In this document: positions 1 to 7,066 of the stretch, one piece after another
How positions within the stretch are numbered: position 1 is the first letter of the stretch
How the letters are laid out: each line of letters begins with the position of its first letter
From: Flammeovirgaceae bacterium
GTDB taxonomy: Bacteria > Bacteroidota > Bacteroidia > Cytophagales > Cyclobacteriaceae
Direction: 5' to 3'
Length of the DNA stretch: 55,450 nt
NCBI GenBank assembly: GCA_021299455.1
Contig: JAJTGQ010000028.1
Coordinates: 1 to 55,450 of the forward strand
Notes under the pieces: generated by a model
Told to the model about the DNA's origin: nothing
Databases searched by the model: none
The model's input: the letters and a program-made list of their open reading frames with translations, nothing else
Position numbers and translations under genes: made by a program

Positions 1-122
1 TATCTCTAAGGGGATTTGAGCTACGCATTTTTTTTCACGTAACTCATTTTGATGAATCAAAAATACAATATCACTGCCCTTGCTCCAAATACTTCACAAT
101 CATTTTGTTATCTGAAAATTTC

Positions 123-239
123 TTAAAAGCGATTTCCCTGGATAATCACGACAATTGAATGGGTATACTGGATTTGCATGTTCTCGATGGCCTTTTGGTA
201 TATGTGGTCAGGTAAGTGGCAAACTACCTCCTTTATCAG
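123..239 (-). pseudogene. Decayed gene tail, copy 1 (YQKAIE motif)
   Basis: Read on the minus strand this stretch is an open frame of about 38 codons with no start, ending at a TAA at 123-125. It contains PDHIYQKAIE and ends in GNRF. The core at 183-212 matches 1223-1252 at 26 of 30 bases, and both copies are open in the same frame and encode PD-x2-YQKAIE before a nearby stop. That pattern suggests tails of a duplicated, now broken gene rather than a random repeat. The family is not recognised. The upstream end runs into the stop codon of the next gene at 236. Confidence 0.35.
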
Positions 240-886
240 AAAATAAAGCCAACCAAAAACGCCAAATTTGAACTCGCAAAAGTCTTGTCGCCAATGCCAC
301 TGACTTCACCTCTTCGATTGTCTTGTTCATACTCTATTCCAATAGTAATCCGGTTTTTCCTGTTGGTTGGCAAGTCAAGCGCATAGCCGATACCCACTGC
401 ATAGCCACTGCCGATGGCAAACTGATGATTAAATTCTAAATTTGCAGTGGATCGATATTTTTGAGTAAACTGAGTTATGAAAAAATAATCAGCTTGTAAG
501 AATAGCCCCCGATGAGCCATTTTGTGAAAGGGAAAGTAACGTGCCGACACGGCAACGCCCCAATAATTAAAGAACATCTCGCGCCCATTATCCCCTTTTG
601 AAGGTGCTGCTCCCAGCGATTTGTACTTCATTCCAATTACGGTGTGATTGATTTTTTTAAACTTGTGGTAAGCTGCTAGGGTTGCGAGAAAGCCGCCCGA
701 ACTGCTGAAGTTTCCGGCTTCATAGTCTTCAGAAAGTCCTTCTCCAAAATAATTCGTTCCGTAACCAAATCGAATTTCTGCAAATGTAAACGATGTATCC
801 CTCTTTACATTTTGCGCGTATGTACTGCCTGCCAGCACGATCAAGATGAAGATATACAACGGGTGTTTGAACGATGAGCAAATCAT
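236..886 (-). CDS. Outer-membrane beta-barrel-like secreted protein
   Basis: A protein of 216 residues when started at the ATG at 886; the frame stays open to a TTG at 925, but the ATG gives a clean signal peptide (hydrophobic stretch, then GSTYAQ as the cleavage region at about residue 25). The mature part has alternating polar/aromatic strands rich in Gly, Tyr and Phe and ends in Phe (VGFIF), as expected of a small outer-membrane barrel inserted by BAM. No specific family is recognised. It stands alone, between two decayed gene tails that resemble each other, so the locus may have been rearranged. Cell location is inferred from composition only. Confidence 0.6.
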   Translation of the reverse strand: MICSSFKHPLYIFILIVLAGSTYAQNVKRDTSFTFAEIRFGYGTNYFGEGLSEDYEAGNFSSSGGFLATLAAYHKFKKINHTVIGMKYKSLGAAPSKGDNGREMFFNYWGVAVSARYFPFHKMAHRGLFLQADYFFITQFTQKYRSTANLEFNHQFAIGSGYAVGIGYALDLPTNRKNRITIGIEYEQDNRRGEVSGIGDKTFASSNLAFLVGFIF

Positions 887-1156
887 AAATTTTTGTTTTG
901 AATAATAAATTTTTTGATGGCTCAAATTTGGAACACATCATGCAAAGAATGAATTGATTTGAGTTAACTTCAGTGAATTCGCTTCTTTACTTAACCCAAA
1001 TCAAGCGAATACTGTCTGGGCAATTGACTCTAATTAAGAAATTGCCTCAAGTATCATCGGTCAGTTTGTACTAAAGCCTCCCATTGAGGGCAATCTTATC
1101 AAGAAAGTGCAGGGGGTATCTTAGAAAATTTGGATATTCGCCAATGTTTCCAATTG

Positions 1157-1268
1157 CTAAAACTCCAACGCATAAAAAACATTTGTAGAGATGAGTAAGC
1201 GATGGCGCTTAATCTTTATGCCCTCGATAGCCTTTTGGTACATGCTGTCAGGAGGGTGGAAACCAGGG
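1157..1268 (-). pseudogene. Decayed gene tail, copy 2 (YQKAIE motif)
   Basis: On the minus strand an open frame without a start reads through PPDSMYQKAIE, continues to NVFYALEF and stops at a TAG at 1157-1159. The core matches copy 1 (183-212) at 26 of 30 bases in the same frame. It sits just upstream of an intact toxin-antitoxin pair, so it may be debris of an earlier accessory gene. The family is not recognised. Confidence 0.35.
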
Positions 1269-1305
1269 GCGCGTTGTAACACTTTTTTAACTTCTCACCT
1301 TTCCT

Positions 1306-1330
1306 TAAATTTGAAAGAGTTTAATTAAAC
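1306..1330 (+). promoter_or_regulatory. Promoter box and palindromic operator of the TA pair
   Basis: TAAATTTG at 1306-1313 fits the Bacteroidota -7 box TAnnTTTG. Six bases further is a perfect 12-bp palindrome, GTTTAATTAAAC (1319-1330), ending 3 bp before the antitoxin ATG. A palindrome at this place is what an autorepressing antitoxin or TA complex would bind. The assignment is inference from sequence and position. Confidence 0.45.
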
Positions 1331-1333
1331 CAT

Positions 1334-1564
1334 ATGTATACAACCTATCATTTGAATTCGGCTGAAGAGGTTAACTCAGATTTACTAGATTCTATTAAGG
1401 CTACATTTAAGTCTAAGCCCATCACAATAGTCGTGGAAGAAGATGATTTGGAGCTAACTCCTGAGATGAAAGAAATTTTAGATGAAAGATTGAAGGAAAA
1501 CGAGAAAGACTACGTCAGTTCAGAAGAGTCTATTCGTCAACTAAACCAAAAATATGGTTTATAA
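1334..1564 (+). CDS. Type II antitoxin, small acidic protein
   Basis: A 76-residue acidic protein, first gene of a toxin-antitoxin pair. The N-terminal half (MYTTYHLNSAEEVN...) resembles Bacteroidota antitoxins in which a short N-terminal DNA-binding part precedes an acidic tail; the tail (LTPEMKEILDERL, residues about 41-53) is the likely toxin-wrapping helix. It overlaps the downstream ParE/RelE-like gene by 11 bp, so the two are probably translationally coupled. A perfect palindrome lies 3 bp upstream of the start and is the likely autoregulatory site. The exact antitoxin family is not certain; the role is deduced mainly from the neighbour. Confidence 0.7.
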   Translation: MYTTYHLNSAEEVNSDLLDSIKATFKSKPITIVVEEDDLELTPEMKEILDERLKENEKDYVSSEESIRQLNQKYGL

Positions 1565-1850
1565 AGTAATCGTGTCTCCGAGAGCTCAAAAAGAAATAGA
1601 AAATTCGATCGATTATTACACAGCGAATAGTACTAATGCCCCTCAAAATTTTGTTGCGTCTTTGAAAAATAGTTACTCTCAGTTGGCAGTCAATCCATAT
1701 TGTAGACTGCGATATAAAGATGTACGGTCTTTAAAGCTTCGAAAGTTCCCCTTTTCTCTATACTTCGTTATTCATGAATCCAGCAATACCGTAAGAGTAC
1801 TTTCGTGTTTTCATGATAAGCGAGACCCCGTAAAACTTCCTAGAAGCTGA
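1554..1850 (+). CDS. ParE/RelE-family toxin
   Basis: 98 residues with the layout of the RelE/ParE toxin fold: N-terminal strand (VYKVIVSPRAQKEIENSIDYY), helical hairpin, NPYCRLRYKDVRSLKLRKFPFSLYFVIHE in the sheet, and a closing strand VRVLSCFHDKRDP. Length and pattern (xxRAxxEI, then RxxxLRKFPYxLYF) fit the ParE-like branch; ParE toxins usually act on DNA gyrase and RelE toxins on ribosome-bound mRNA, and sequence alone does not settle which applies. It starts inside the antitoxin gene (11-bp overlap). Its last 11 bp overlap the 3' end of the convergent trans-sulfuration gene. Confidence 0.85.
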   Translation: MVYKVIVSPRAQKEIENSIDYYTANSTNAPQNFVASLKNSYSQLAVNPYCRLRYKDVRSLKLRKFPFSLYFVIHESSNTVRVLSCFHDKRDPVKLPRS

Positions 1851-2979
1851 TTAAATCACTCAAGGCCTGTTTTAGATCAGCAATCAAACTATTGCTATCT
1901 TCTAAGCCCACACTCAATCGAATCAAGTTATCTGGTGTTGGTGAATCCGGGCCTTCCACACTCTTGCGATGCTCCAATAAACTTTCCGTGCCACCCAAAC
2001 TGGTAGCGTTGGTAAATACTTTTACACGCTGGGCTACTTTGATAGCATCATCTTTGGTGCCTTTTACTAAAAATGACACCATCGCTCCGAAATCGCTCAT
2101 TTGTTTTTTCGCAACTTCGTGTCCTGCGTGCGTGGGCAATCCGGGATACAATACTTTTTCTACGTTGGGATGAGTTGATAAAAATAGTGCCACTGCTTTA
2201 GCGTTGCTCAGGTGCTGCGTCATGCGAGGAACAAAACTCCGTATGCCCCGCATCAACAACCAACAATCAAATGGACTCGGTATCGCACCCTGTATGTGTT
2301 GAATGTGACGAATGCGTTCCCACATTTCATCTTTCCTTGCTGTAATCAACGCGCCTCCCGTCATATCACTATGTCCACCTAAATATTTGGTGGTGCTGTG
2401 CATCACAATATTTGCACCCAGCACTATTGGATTCTGTAAGGCGGGGGTGGCAAACGTATTATCGACAGCCACTTTGATATGATGTCGCTTGCAAATGGAG
2501 ATCACTGAAATTAAATCTACAATTCGAAGTTGTGGATTGGTGGGCGATTCAGTCCATACCAACTTTGTGTTTGGTTGAATCGATTTAGGTAGATTGTTGA
2601 TATCACTCAGGTCAACAAATGTTACTTGTAATCCCCATGGCATAAAGATATCACGAAGCATGGTGCGAATCCCGGCATATGCATCGAAGTTGATGATTAC
2701 ATGATCGCTTGGCCGTAAACTTAAAAAGACGGCATTGGCGGCTGCGCTGCCACTGCTGAATGCGGCTGCATCTTCGCCTTGTTCCAATTGTGCCAATATT
2801 GTTTCAAGAGAGGTGCGTGTTGGGTTTGATTCGCGACTGTAAATATGCCCACTTGGGTATTCGCCTGTGGGCGGATAATGAAATGTAGATGAAAAATAAA
2901 GGGGAGATGTAACAGCTCCCGTTGAAGGATCGGGTGTGGCGCCAGCATGGGCGCAAATGTTCTTGAAGTGCTCGGTCAT
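1840..2979 (-). CDS. Cystathionine gamma-synthase / PLP trans-sulfuration enzyme
   Basis: A full-length 379-residue Cys/Met-metabolism PLP enzyme. Visible family marks: the Y-S-R-x-x-NPT phosphate-contact motif (residues 47-54), SSGSAAA (75-81) and the Schiff-base lysine K198 in STTKYLGGHSD; SLGGTESL near the C-terminus binds the substrate carboxylate. The family includes cystathionine gamma-synthase (MetB), cystathionine beta- and gamma-lyases and methionine gamma-lyase, which cannot be separated safely by eye; MetB or a lyase is most likely. Cytoplasmic tetramer by family. It stands as a single gene; its 3' end overlaps the toxin gene by 11 bp. Confidence 0.88.
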   Translation of the reverse strand: MTEHFKNICAHAGATPDPSTGAVTSPLYFSSTFHYPPTGEYPSGHIYSRESNPTRTSLETILAQLEQGEDAAAFSSGSAAANAVFLSLRPSDHVIINFDAYAGIRTMLRDIFMPWGLQVTFVDLSDINNLPKSIQPNTKLVWTESPTNPQLRIVDLISVISICKRHHIKVAVDNTFATPALQNPIVLGANIVMHSTTKYLGGHSDMTGGALITARKDEMWERIRHIQHIQGAIPSPFDCWLLMRGIRSFVPRMTQHLSNAKAVALFLSTHPNVEKVLYPGLPTHAGHEVAKKQMSDFGAMVSFLVKGTKDDAIKVAQRVKVFTNATSLGGTESLLEHRKSVEGPDSPTPDNLIRLSVGLEDSNSLIADLKQALSDLISF

Positions 2980-3098
2980 TTCAATTTTCTTTTTTCAAAG
3001 TTAATTTATTAGTCAGTATTGATTGGTTCATTCATTTTTATTCTTCCTCAAAAAATCACAACTTGGGTTTGTTAAGTAATCATAAACCCTGACAAATC

Positions 3099-3410
3099 AT
3101 GAAAAAGGTTATTCTTCTCAGTTTATTCTTGTTCTTTGGGTTAGCCATCAAAGGCTTTAGCCAAACAGTGTATGCTTCTAAGGGAGGCGAAAAGTATCAC
3201 ACAGCCGATTGCAAACTTTCGGGCGATGCCGATGGAATGACGTTGGCCGCTGCTAAGAAAGCAAGCAAGGGTCCTTGTGGTGTTTGTAAACCTGACGATC
3301 ACACCAAAGACAAGGTAGCTCAATGCGCAGGAAAAACAGCCGATGGCACTAAGTGCAAACGCATGACTGCAAGCAAATCAGGCAAGTGCTATCAACACAA
3401 TAAATCATGA
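3099..3410 (+). CDS. Small secreted Cys-rich protein, Ada-like plus DUF5763-like
   Basis: 103 residues with a signal peptide (KKVILLSLFLFFGLAIKGFSQ). The mature part has two Cys-rich modules. The first (residues 24-65) has YHTADCKLSG ... GPCGVCKP, resembling the metal-binding Cys fold seen in Ada N-termini and in small secreted proteins. The second (about 73-103) has CAGKTADGTKCKRMT ... GKCYQHN, matching the DUF5763-type C-x7-C-x10-C-x2-H spacing, which looks metal-binding. Function is unknown; a small extracytoplasmic zinc-binding protein is a reasonable guess. The next gene overlaps the stop by 4 bp, so the two are coupled. An inverted repeat (GGGTTT ... AAACCC) lies just upstream, at about 3065-3089. 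Confidence 0.65.
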   Translation: MKKVILLSLFLFFGLAIKGFSQTVYASKGGEKYHTADCKLSGDADGMTLAAAKKASKGPCGVCKPDDHTKDKVAQCAGKTADGTKCKRMTASKSGKCYQHNKS

Positions 3411-4279
3411 CCCTTCAACCACTCCACTCAAAAGGACCAAGTTTTTCGCGCATCATCACCGGTGTATGGCGGTGGCACACGTTGTCTACTGAAACGGTGG
3501 AACGTTTGATTCATACTTCGCTAGATGAAGGTATCACCACTTTCGACCATGCCGATATTTATGGAGATCATAGTTGTGAAGAGTTGTTTGGCAACGCATT
3601 GAAAAAAGACGCGTCTCTTCGAGAGAAGATTCAGCTTGTCACAAAATGTGGCATCAAGTTTAGTTCTGCCAAGCGGCCTGCTACCTGGGTCAAACATTAC
3701 GACACATCGGAAGAGCATATCACCTGGTCGGTTGAGAATTCATTAAAGATGTTGCATACCGATCATCTTGACTTGCTGTTAATTCACCGACCCGATCCAC
3801 TTCTTGATCCGCATGAAGTATCGGAAACATTTGTGAAGTTAAAGGCAGCTGGTAAGGTCTTGCACTTTGGCGTTTCGAATTTCACGCCCTCACAATTTGA
3901 AATGCTGCAGCATTTTTTACCGTTCCCATTGGTCACTAATCAAATTGAGATTTCGCTTTCGCGGATCGATCCACTTTTCAATGGAGATTTGGACTTGATG
4001 TTGAAGCATGGGGCAAGCGCCATGGCGTGGTCACCACTGGGTGGCGGAAAGCTCCATTTTGAAGAACGCGTTTGGTTTGCAAAAACCGCTAAGTACAATG
4101 CTTCTTATAGTCAGTTGGCATTGGCCTGGTTGCTTAAACATCCATCGACTATTTTTCCAATACTTGGCACCACCAAACCAGAGCGAATCTCTGAAGCGGC
4201 CAAATCGGTTGACATCAATTTAGACAGACAGGATTGGTTTGAAATGTTGAAGTGGGTGATGGGGAGGGAAGTTGATTGA
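3407..4279 (+). CDS. Aldo/keto reductase (YdhF-like)
   Basis: A 290-residue aldo/keto reductase, a TIM-barrel NADPH-dependent oxidoreductase. The catalytic tetrad is visible: D47 and Y52 in FDHADIYG, K80 in LVTKCG and H127 in LLIHRPD. The C-terminal GTTKPERI stretch belongs to the cofactor-binding part. Length and sequence resemble the E. coli YdhF branch; the substrate cannot be deduced. The ATG overlaps the stop of the small secreted protein (ATGA), so they form a two-gene operon. The 3' end faces a convergent gene across a palindromic spacer that probably terminates both. Confidence 0.88.
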   Translation: MTLQPLHSKGPSFSRIITGVWRWHTLSTETVERLIHTSLDEGITTFDHADIYGDHSCEELFGNALKKDASLREKIQLVTKCGIKFSSAKRPATWVKHYDTSEEHITWSVENSLKMLHTDHLDLLLIHRPDPLLDPHEVSETFVKLKAAGKVLHFGVSNFTPSQFEMLQHFLPFPLVTNQIEISLSRIDPLFNGDLDLMLKHGASAMAWSPLGGGKLHFEERVWFAKTAKYNASYSQLALAWLLKHPSTIFPILGTTKPERISEAAKSVDINLDRQDWFEMLKWVMGREVD

Positions 4280-4280
4280 G

Positions 4281-4341
4281 TTCTTGATTCAAAATTTAAT
4301 GTTTAAAATTCCTATTTTAAATCTTGAACATTGAATCTTGA
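4281..4341. repeat. Imperfect palindrome between convergent genes
   Basis: Arms at 4281-4310 and 4313-4341 are imperfect inverted copies built from GATTCAA, TTTAAAAT and TGTTCAAG-type words. It fills the gap between the aldo/keto reductase and RidA-like genes and probably serves as a bidirectional terminator. Similar palindromes fill several other gaps in the window. Confidence 0.5.
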
Positions 4342-4342
4342 C

Positions 4343-4867
4343 TTAGTTTTCGAGCTCTACAATAATTTCTATCTCTACGGCCATGCCCATGGGAAGTGCA
4401 TACATTCCCACTGCAGAGCGCGCGTGTTTTCCTTTCTCGCCAAAAACGGCCACCATTAAATCAGAAAAACCATTGATCACTTTCGGTTGGTCTCCAAACG
4501 TTTCGGTGCAATTCACCATGCCTAGGACCTTCACAATTCTCTTTACTTTATTTAAATCGCCAATTTCGGATTTCAACGTAGAGAGAAGAGATATCCCGGT
4601 CTGCCTTGCTGCATCATACCCTTGCTCGATGGTCAAGTCCTTCCCCACCTTGCCAATAATGTTGCTGCCATCCGCTTTTGTAGGGCCATGGCCTGACAAG
4701 TAAAGTAAGTTGCCCGTTCTTACGGCTTTCACATAATTGGCAATAGGCTTGCCGGGCGTAAAGAGTTCGATGTTTAAGTCTTTCAACTTCTTATCGAAGT
4801 CAATATTTTGAGCGAAGCAATCGCTTAACAATAACAATGCGATACAGGCAAAAAGTAACTTTTTCAT
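4343..4867 (-). CDS. Secreted RidA/YjgF-family protein
   Basis: 174 residues: a signal peptide (LLFACIALLLLSDCFAQ) followed by a YjgF/YER057c/UK114 domain over the rest. Conserved features include GNLLYLSGHGP, DAARQTGISLLSTLKSEIGDLNKVKRIVKV and the C-terminal MAVEIEIIVEL strand that packs the trimer. Cytosolic RidA hydrolyses reactive enamine/imine intermediates; the family's key Arg of the C-R-[ST]-[ST] type is not clearly present here, so the reaction is uncertain. The signal peptide places it in the periplasm, as in several Bacteroidota paralogues. Single gene. Confidence 0.8.
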   Translation of the reverse strand: MKKLLFACIALLLLSDCFAQNIDFDKKLKDLNIELFTPGKPIANYVKAVRTGNLLYLSGHGPTKADGSNIIGKVGKDLTIEQGYDAARQTGISLLSTLKSEIGDLNKVKRIVKVLGMVNCTETFGDQPKVINGFSDLMVAVFGEKGKHARSAVGMYALPMGMAVEIEIIVELEN

Positions 4868-4909
4868 AAATTAAGACTTTACGATCACATACTACTTAGC
4901 CTTCAGCAA

Positions 4910-5386
4910 TTACGCTTTCAACAATCCTTTATTTTTCAAAATGCTAGTTAGAAACTTCCGTTCGTTTTCAGTAGTAAATATTCTAAAGGGTAAATGAATC
5001 AATTGCGCTTTATTCACAAAAAGAACAAATGCTTCTTTGGTGACCTTTGCACTTTTGATTTGATCCCACTTCATCGGCATGCCCTCACGGGCATTCAACT
5101 TCATCACAATTTGTTGACTGGTAATTTCGTAAGAGAATCGCTCAAAAAGCATCTTGCCTTGCTCTAATTGCGTGACCCCGTAAAATTGGATCCACCAAAA
5201 AAGTAAATACAACCCCGCAGCTGTAAATGCGCCAATGAACCACCAAATGCTTGGGATCCACAAATACAAAAGGCAGATGGCTACCACAATCAAACTTACC
5301 CACCACTGCTGAAGCAGGATGTTTCGCAACGCCATGCGGATATAGTCTTTCTTTTCTAAGCGATAGTTTTTGGTCTTAACAAGCAT
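4910..5386 (-). CDS. YcxB-like membrane protein
   Basis: 158 residues from the ATG at 5386; the frame is open further upstream only to a TTG. Two adjacent hydrophobic segments (about residues 27-42 and 46-64, WVSLIVVAICLLYLWI and WWFIGAFTAAGLYLLFWW) are followed by a soluble domain with YEITSQQIVMK, MKWDQIKSAKVTKEAFVLFV and HLPFRIF, the pattern of the YcxB-like (PH-like) C-terminal domain. Function unknown. It stands alone on the minus strand. Confidence 0.65.
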   Translation of the reverse strand: MLVKTKNYRLEKKDYIRMALRNILLQQWWVSLIVVAICLLYLWIPSIWWFIGAFTAAGLYLLFWWIQFYGVTQLEQGKMLFERFSYEITSQQIVMKLNAREGMPMKWDQIKSAKVTKEAFVLFVNKAQLIHLPFRIFTTENERKFLTSILKNKGLLKA

Positions 5387-5479
5387 AATTCTAACTGAAT
5401 GGGTCGCAAAAATAGCTGATTTTTTGGAAGGATGTATAGTTAGTTTGGGGGTGTATTTCAAATTGACGCGCCTTTTCTA

Positions 5480-5584
5480 CCCTCACCCTATTGAGGTACT
5501 ACGTTCACGCAGTTCATCATCCCCGCTCCCCCAGGAGAGGGACATACAAGCTATATGTAATGGAAGAGTTTAAATGGGTGAGGG
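5480..5584. repeat. Long inverted repeat (CCCTCACCC / GGGTGAGGG)
   Basis: CCCTCACCC at 5480-5488 is matched by its inverse GGGTGAGGG at 5576-5584, enclosing GC-rich CCCAGGAGAGGG and a central AT-rich part. Repeats made of these words are common between genes in Bacteroidota. No credible gene lies in the gap 5387-5653. Confidence 0.45.
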
Positions 5585-5653
5585 CAATGAAGAAAACTAC
5601 TGCAATAATTCAAAATGCACCTGTTTCAAGCAAAGAAGGAAACTGCCCTTAGG

Positions 5654-6517
5654 TCATTTAACCACCTTTAAACTCAAATCGAGGCTTTTGGTAGAATGCG
5701 TCAGCGCGCCCATAGAAATAAAATCTACACCTGTTTCAGCCACCGCGCGCAATGTGTTTTCGGTGATTCCCCCACTTGCTTCCGTTTTGTATTTTCCATT
5801 AATCAAGTGGACGGACTTTCGCATATCATTTAAGCTCATGTTATCCAACATGATCGTATCTACACCTCCCACACGGATTACTTCTTCCACTTCTTTGAGG
5901 TTACGTACCTCAATCTCAATTTTTAAATCTTTATTTTTCTCCTTGAGGTATCGGTGAGCATTTTCAATGGCTTTTTGCACACCCCCGGCCATGTCAATGT
6001 GATTGTCTTTGAGCATTACCATGTCATACAAAGCAAACCGATGATTCTGACCTCCTCCAATTGCCACCGCCCACTTTTCCATGGCGCGAAAATTCGGAGT
6101 CGTCTTGCGCGTGTCGAGCAGTTTGGTGGAAGTCCCTTCAAGCATTTGACAAAGCGCTTTTGTGTGGGTAGCTATACCGCTCATCCGCTGCATACAATTG
6201 AGTACTAAACGTTCGGCCGATAAAATGGACTGTGCCTGACCGGTGACTTCAAAAGCAACTTCACCCCGGTGAACCAAGTCTCCATCGTGCTTGAAATAGG
6301 TTACTTGAAGGGCGGGATCAACTTGCTGAAATATTTTTTCTGCCAACGAAAGGCCGGCAATCACACCCTCATCTTTCACCAATAAACGCGCCTTGCATGG
6401 AGTATTTTTCGGGATGGCGCCTAGAGAGGAGTGATCTCCTTCACCAATGTCTTCCCCTAAAGCGGACTGTATAAATAAATGAATGGCCTCCTCTGTGAGG
6501 TACGCTGGTGAAATCAT
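5654..6517 (-). CDS. nadC: Nicotinate-nucleotide pyrophosphorylase (carboxylating)
   Basis: 287 residues, usual length for NadC (quinolinate phosphoribosyltransferase), which converts quinolinate and PRPP to nicotinate mononucleotide, CO2 and PPi in de novo NAD synthesis. The hallmark block is present: DTRKTTPNFRAMEKWAVAIGGGQNHR (residues 135-160), preceded by LNCMQRMSGIAT (107-117), with IEIEVRNL, DTIMLDNM and EASGGI further on. Its ATG overlaps the stop of the upstream DUF4783 gene by 4 bp (two-gene operon). nadA and nadB are not in the window. Confidence 0.95.
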   Translation of the reverse strand: MISPAYLTEEAIHLFIQSALGEDIGEGDHSSLGAIPKNTPCKARLLVKDEGVIAGLSLAEKIFQQVDPALQVTYFKHDGDLVHRGEVAFEVTGQAQSILSAERLVLNCMQRMSGIATHTKALCQMLEGTSTKLLDTRKTTPNFRAMEKWAVAIGGGQNHRFALYDMVMLKDNHIDMAGGVQKAIENAHRYLKEKNKDLKIEIEVRNLKEVEEVIRVGGVDTIMLDNMSLNDMRKSVHLINGKYKTEASGGITENTLRAVAETGVDFISMGALTHSTKSLDLSLKVVK

Positions 6518-6906
6518 TCTTTGATAAAGCTGATTTCGTGAACAAAGTATTTTTTGTCTGATTCTTTTACGCGCATGAGTACGCTGTAGCTATCGCTGCC
6601 ACTTTGATATTTGCCAATAGCAAACTTAAGCCCGCTCGGTGAAGAGCCTGTGTGGACAATGTTGAAGTCTGCAACCGGATGTTTCTTGAAAAAATCGCCC
6701 AAAACAAACTCCGCCTGAGCTTTGCTATAATTGTTTACCTCTCCCTCAATGTTGATATCAGCCGATTGATTGAAGAACTTTACTGCTTCTTTGGCATTAT
6801 TGGCCTTAATGGCATCTTTGATAGGCGCGAAAATTTCCGCCTGCCCCCAAACATTTGCCAGGGGAATAGCCAAAAAAACAATCCATAACCACTTTTTCGT
6901 TCTCAT
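6514..6906 (-). CDS. DUF4783 secreted protein
   Basis: 130 residues from the ATG at 6906; an upstream ATG at 6936 would add ten residues ahead of the signal peptide, which is less likely. The signal peptide (WLWIVFLAIPLANVWGQ) is followed by a compact alpha+beta domain resembling NTF2-like proteins (IFAPIKDAIKANNAKEAVKFF ... ADINIEGEVNNYSKAQAEFVLGDFFKKHP). This matches the Bacteroidota family DUF4783, often found beside nadC; function unknown. It overlaps nadC by 4 bp. A 160-bp divergent region separates it from gpmI. Confidence 0.8.
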   Translation of the reverse strand: MRTKKWLWIVFLAIPLANVWGQAEIFAPIKDAIKANNAKEAVKFFNQSADINIEGEVNNYSKAQAEFVLGDFFKKHPVADFNIVHTGSSPSGLKFAIGKYQSGSDSYSVLMRVKESDKKYFVHEISFIKE

Positions 6907-7066
6907 AGGCTCTAAGATAGACCAAAAGTATGCCATAATCGGGGTTTGAAAAAGATATTAATGGTCAAATTAGCAGGAACATTCAAGATTAACATCGCAG
7001 CTACTCATTGGCATAGTTTTGATCAGCTATTATCATGAATGAGCCTATATTTGAAAATTATTTAAA

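Larger units (their letters stand above)
887..1333. other. Gene-free stretch with hairpin and decayed gene tail
   Basis: About 450 bp without an intact gene. It holds an 8-bp inverted repeat (ATTCGCTT at 977-984, AAGCGAAT at 1003-1010, 18-nt loop), the second decayed gene tail (1157-1268) and the promoter/operator region of the toxin-antitoxin pair (1306-1330). Nothing else is seen. Confidence 0.6.

Noticed and set aside
1-122. A gene at the left edge
   Set aside because: Only very short open frames were seen; nothing could be supported.
5574-5957. Plus-strand open frame over the end of nadC
   Set aside because: It is the shadow of nadC, whose protein is well conserved on the minus strand.
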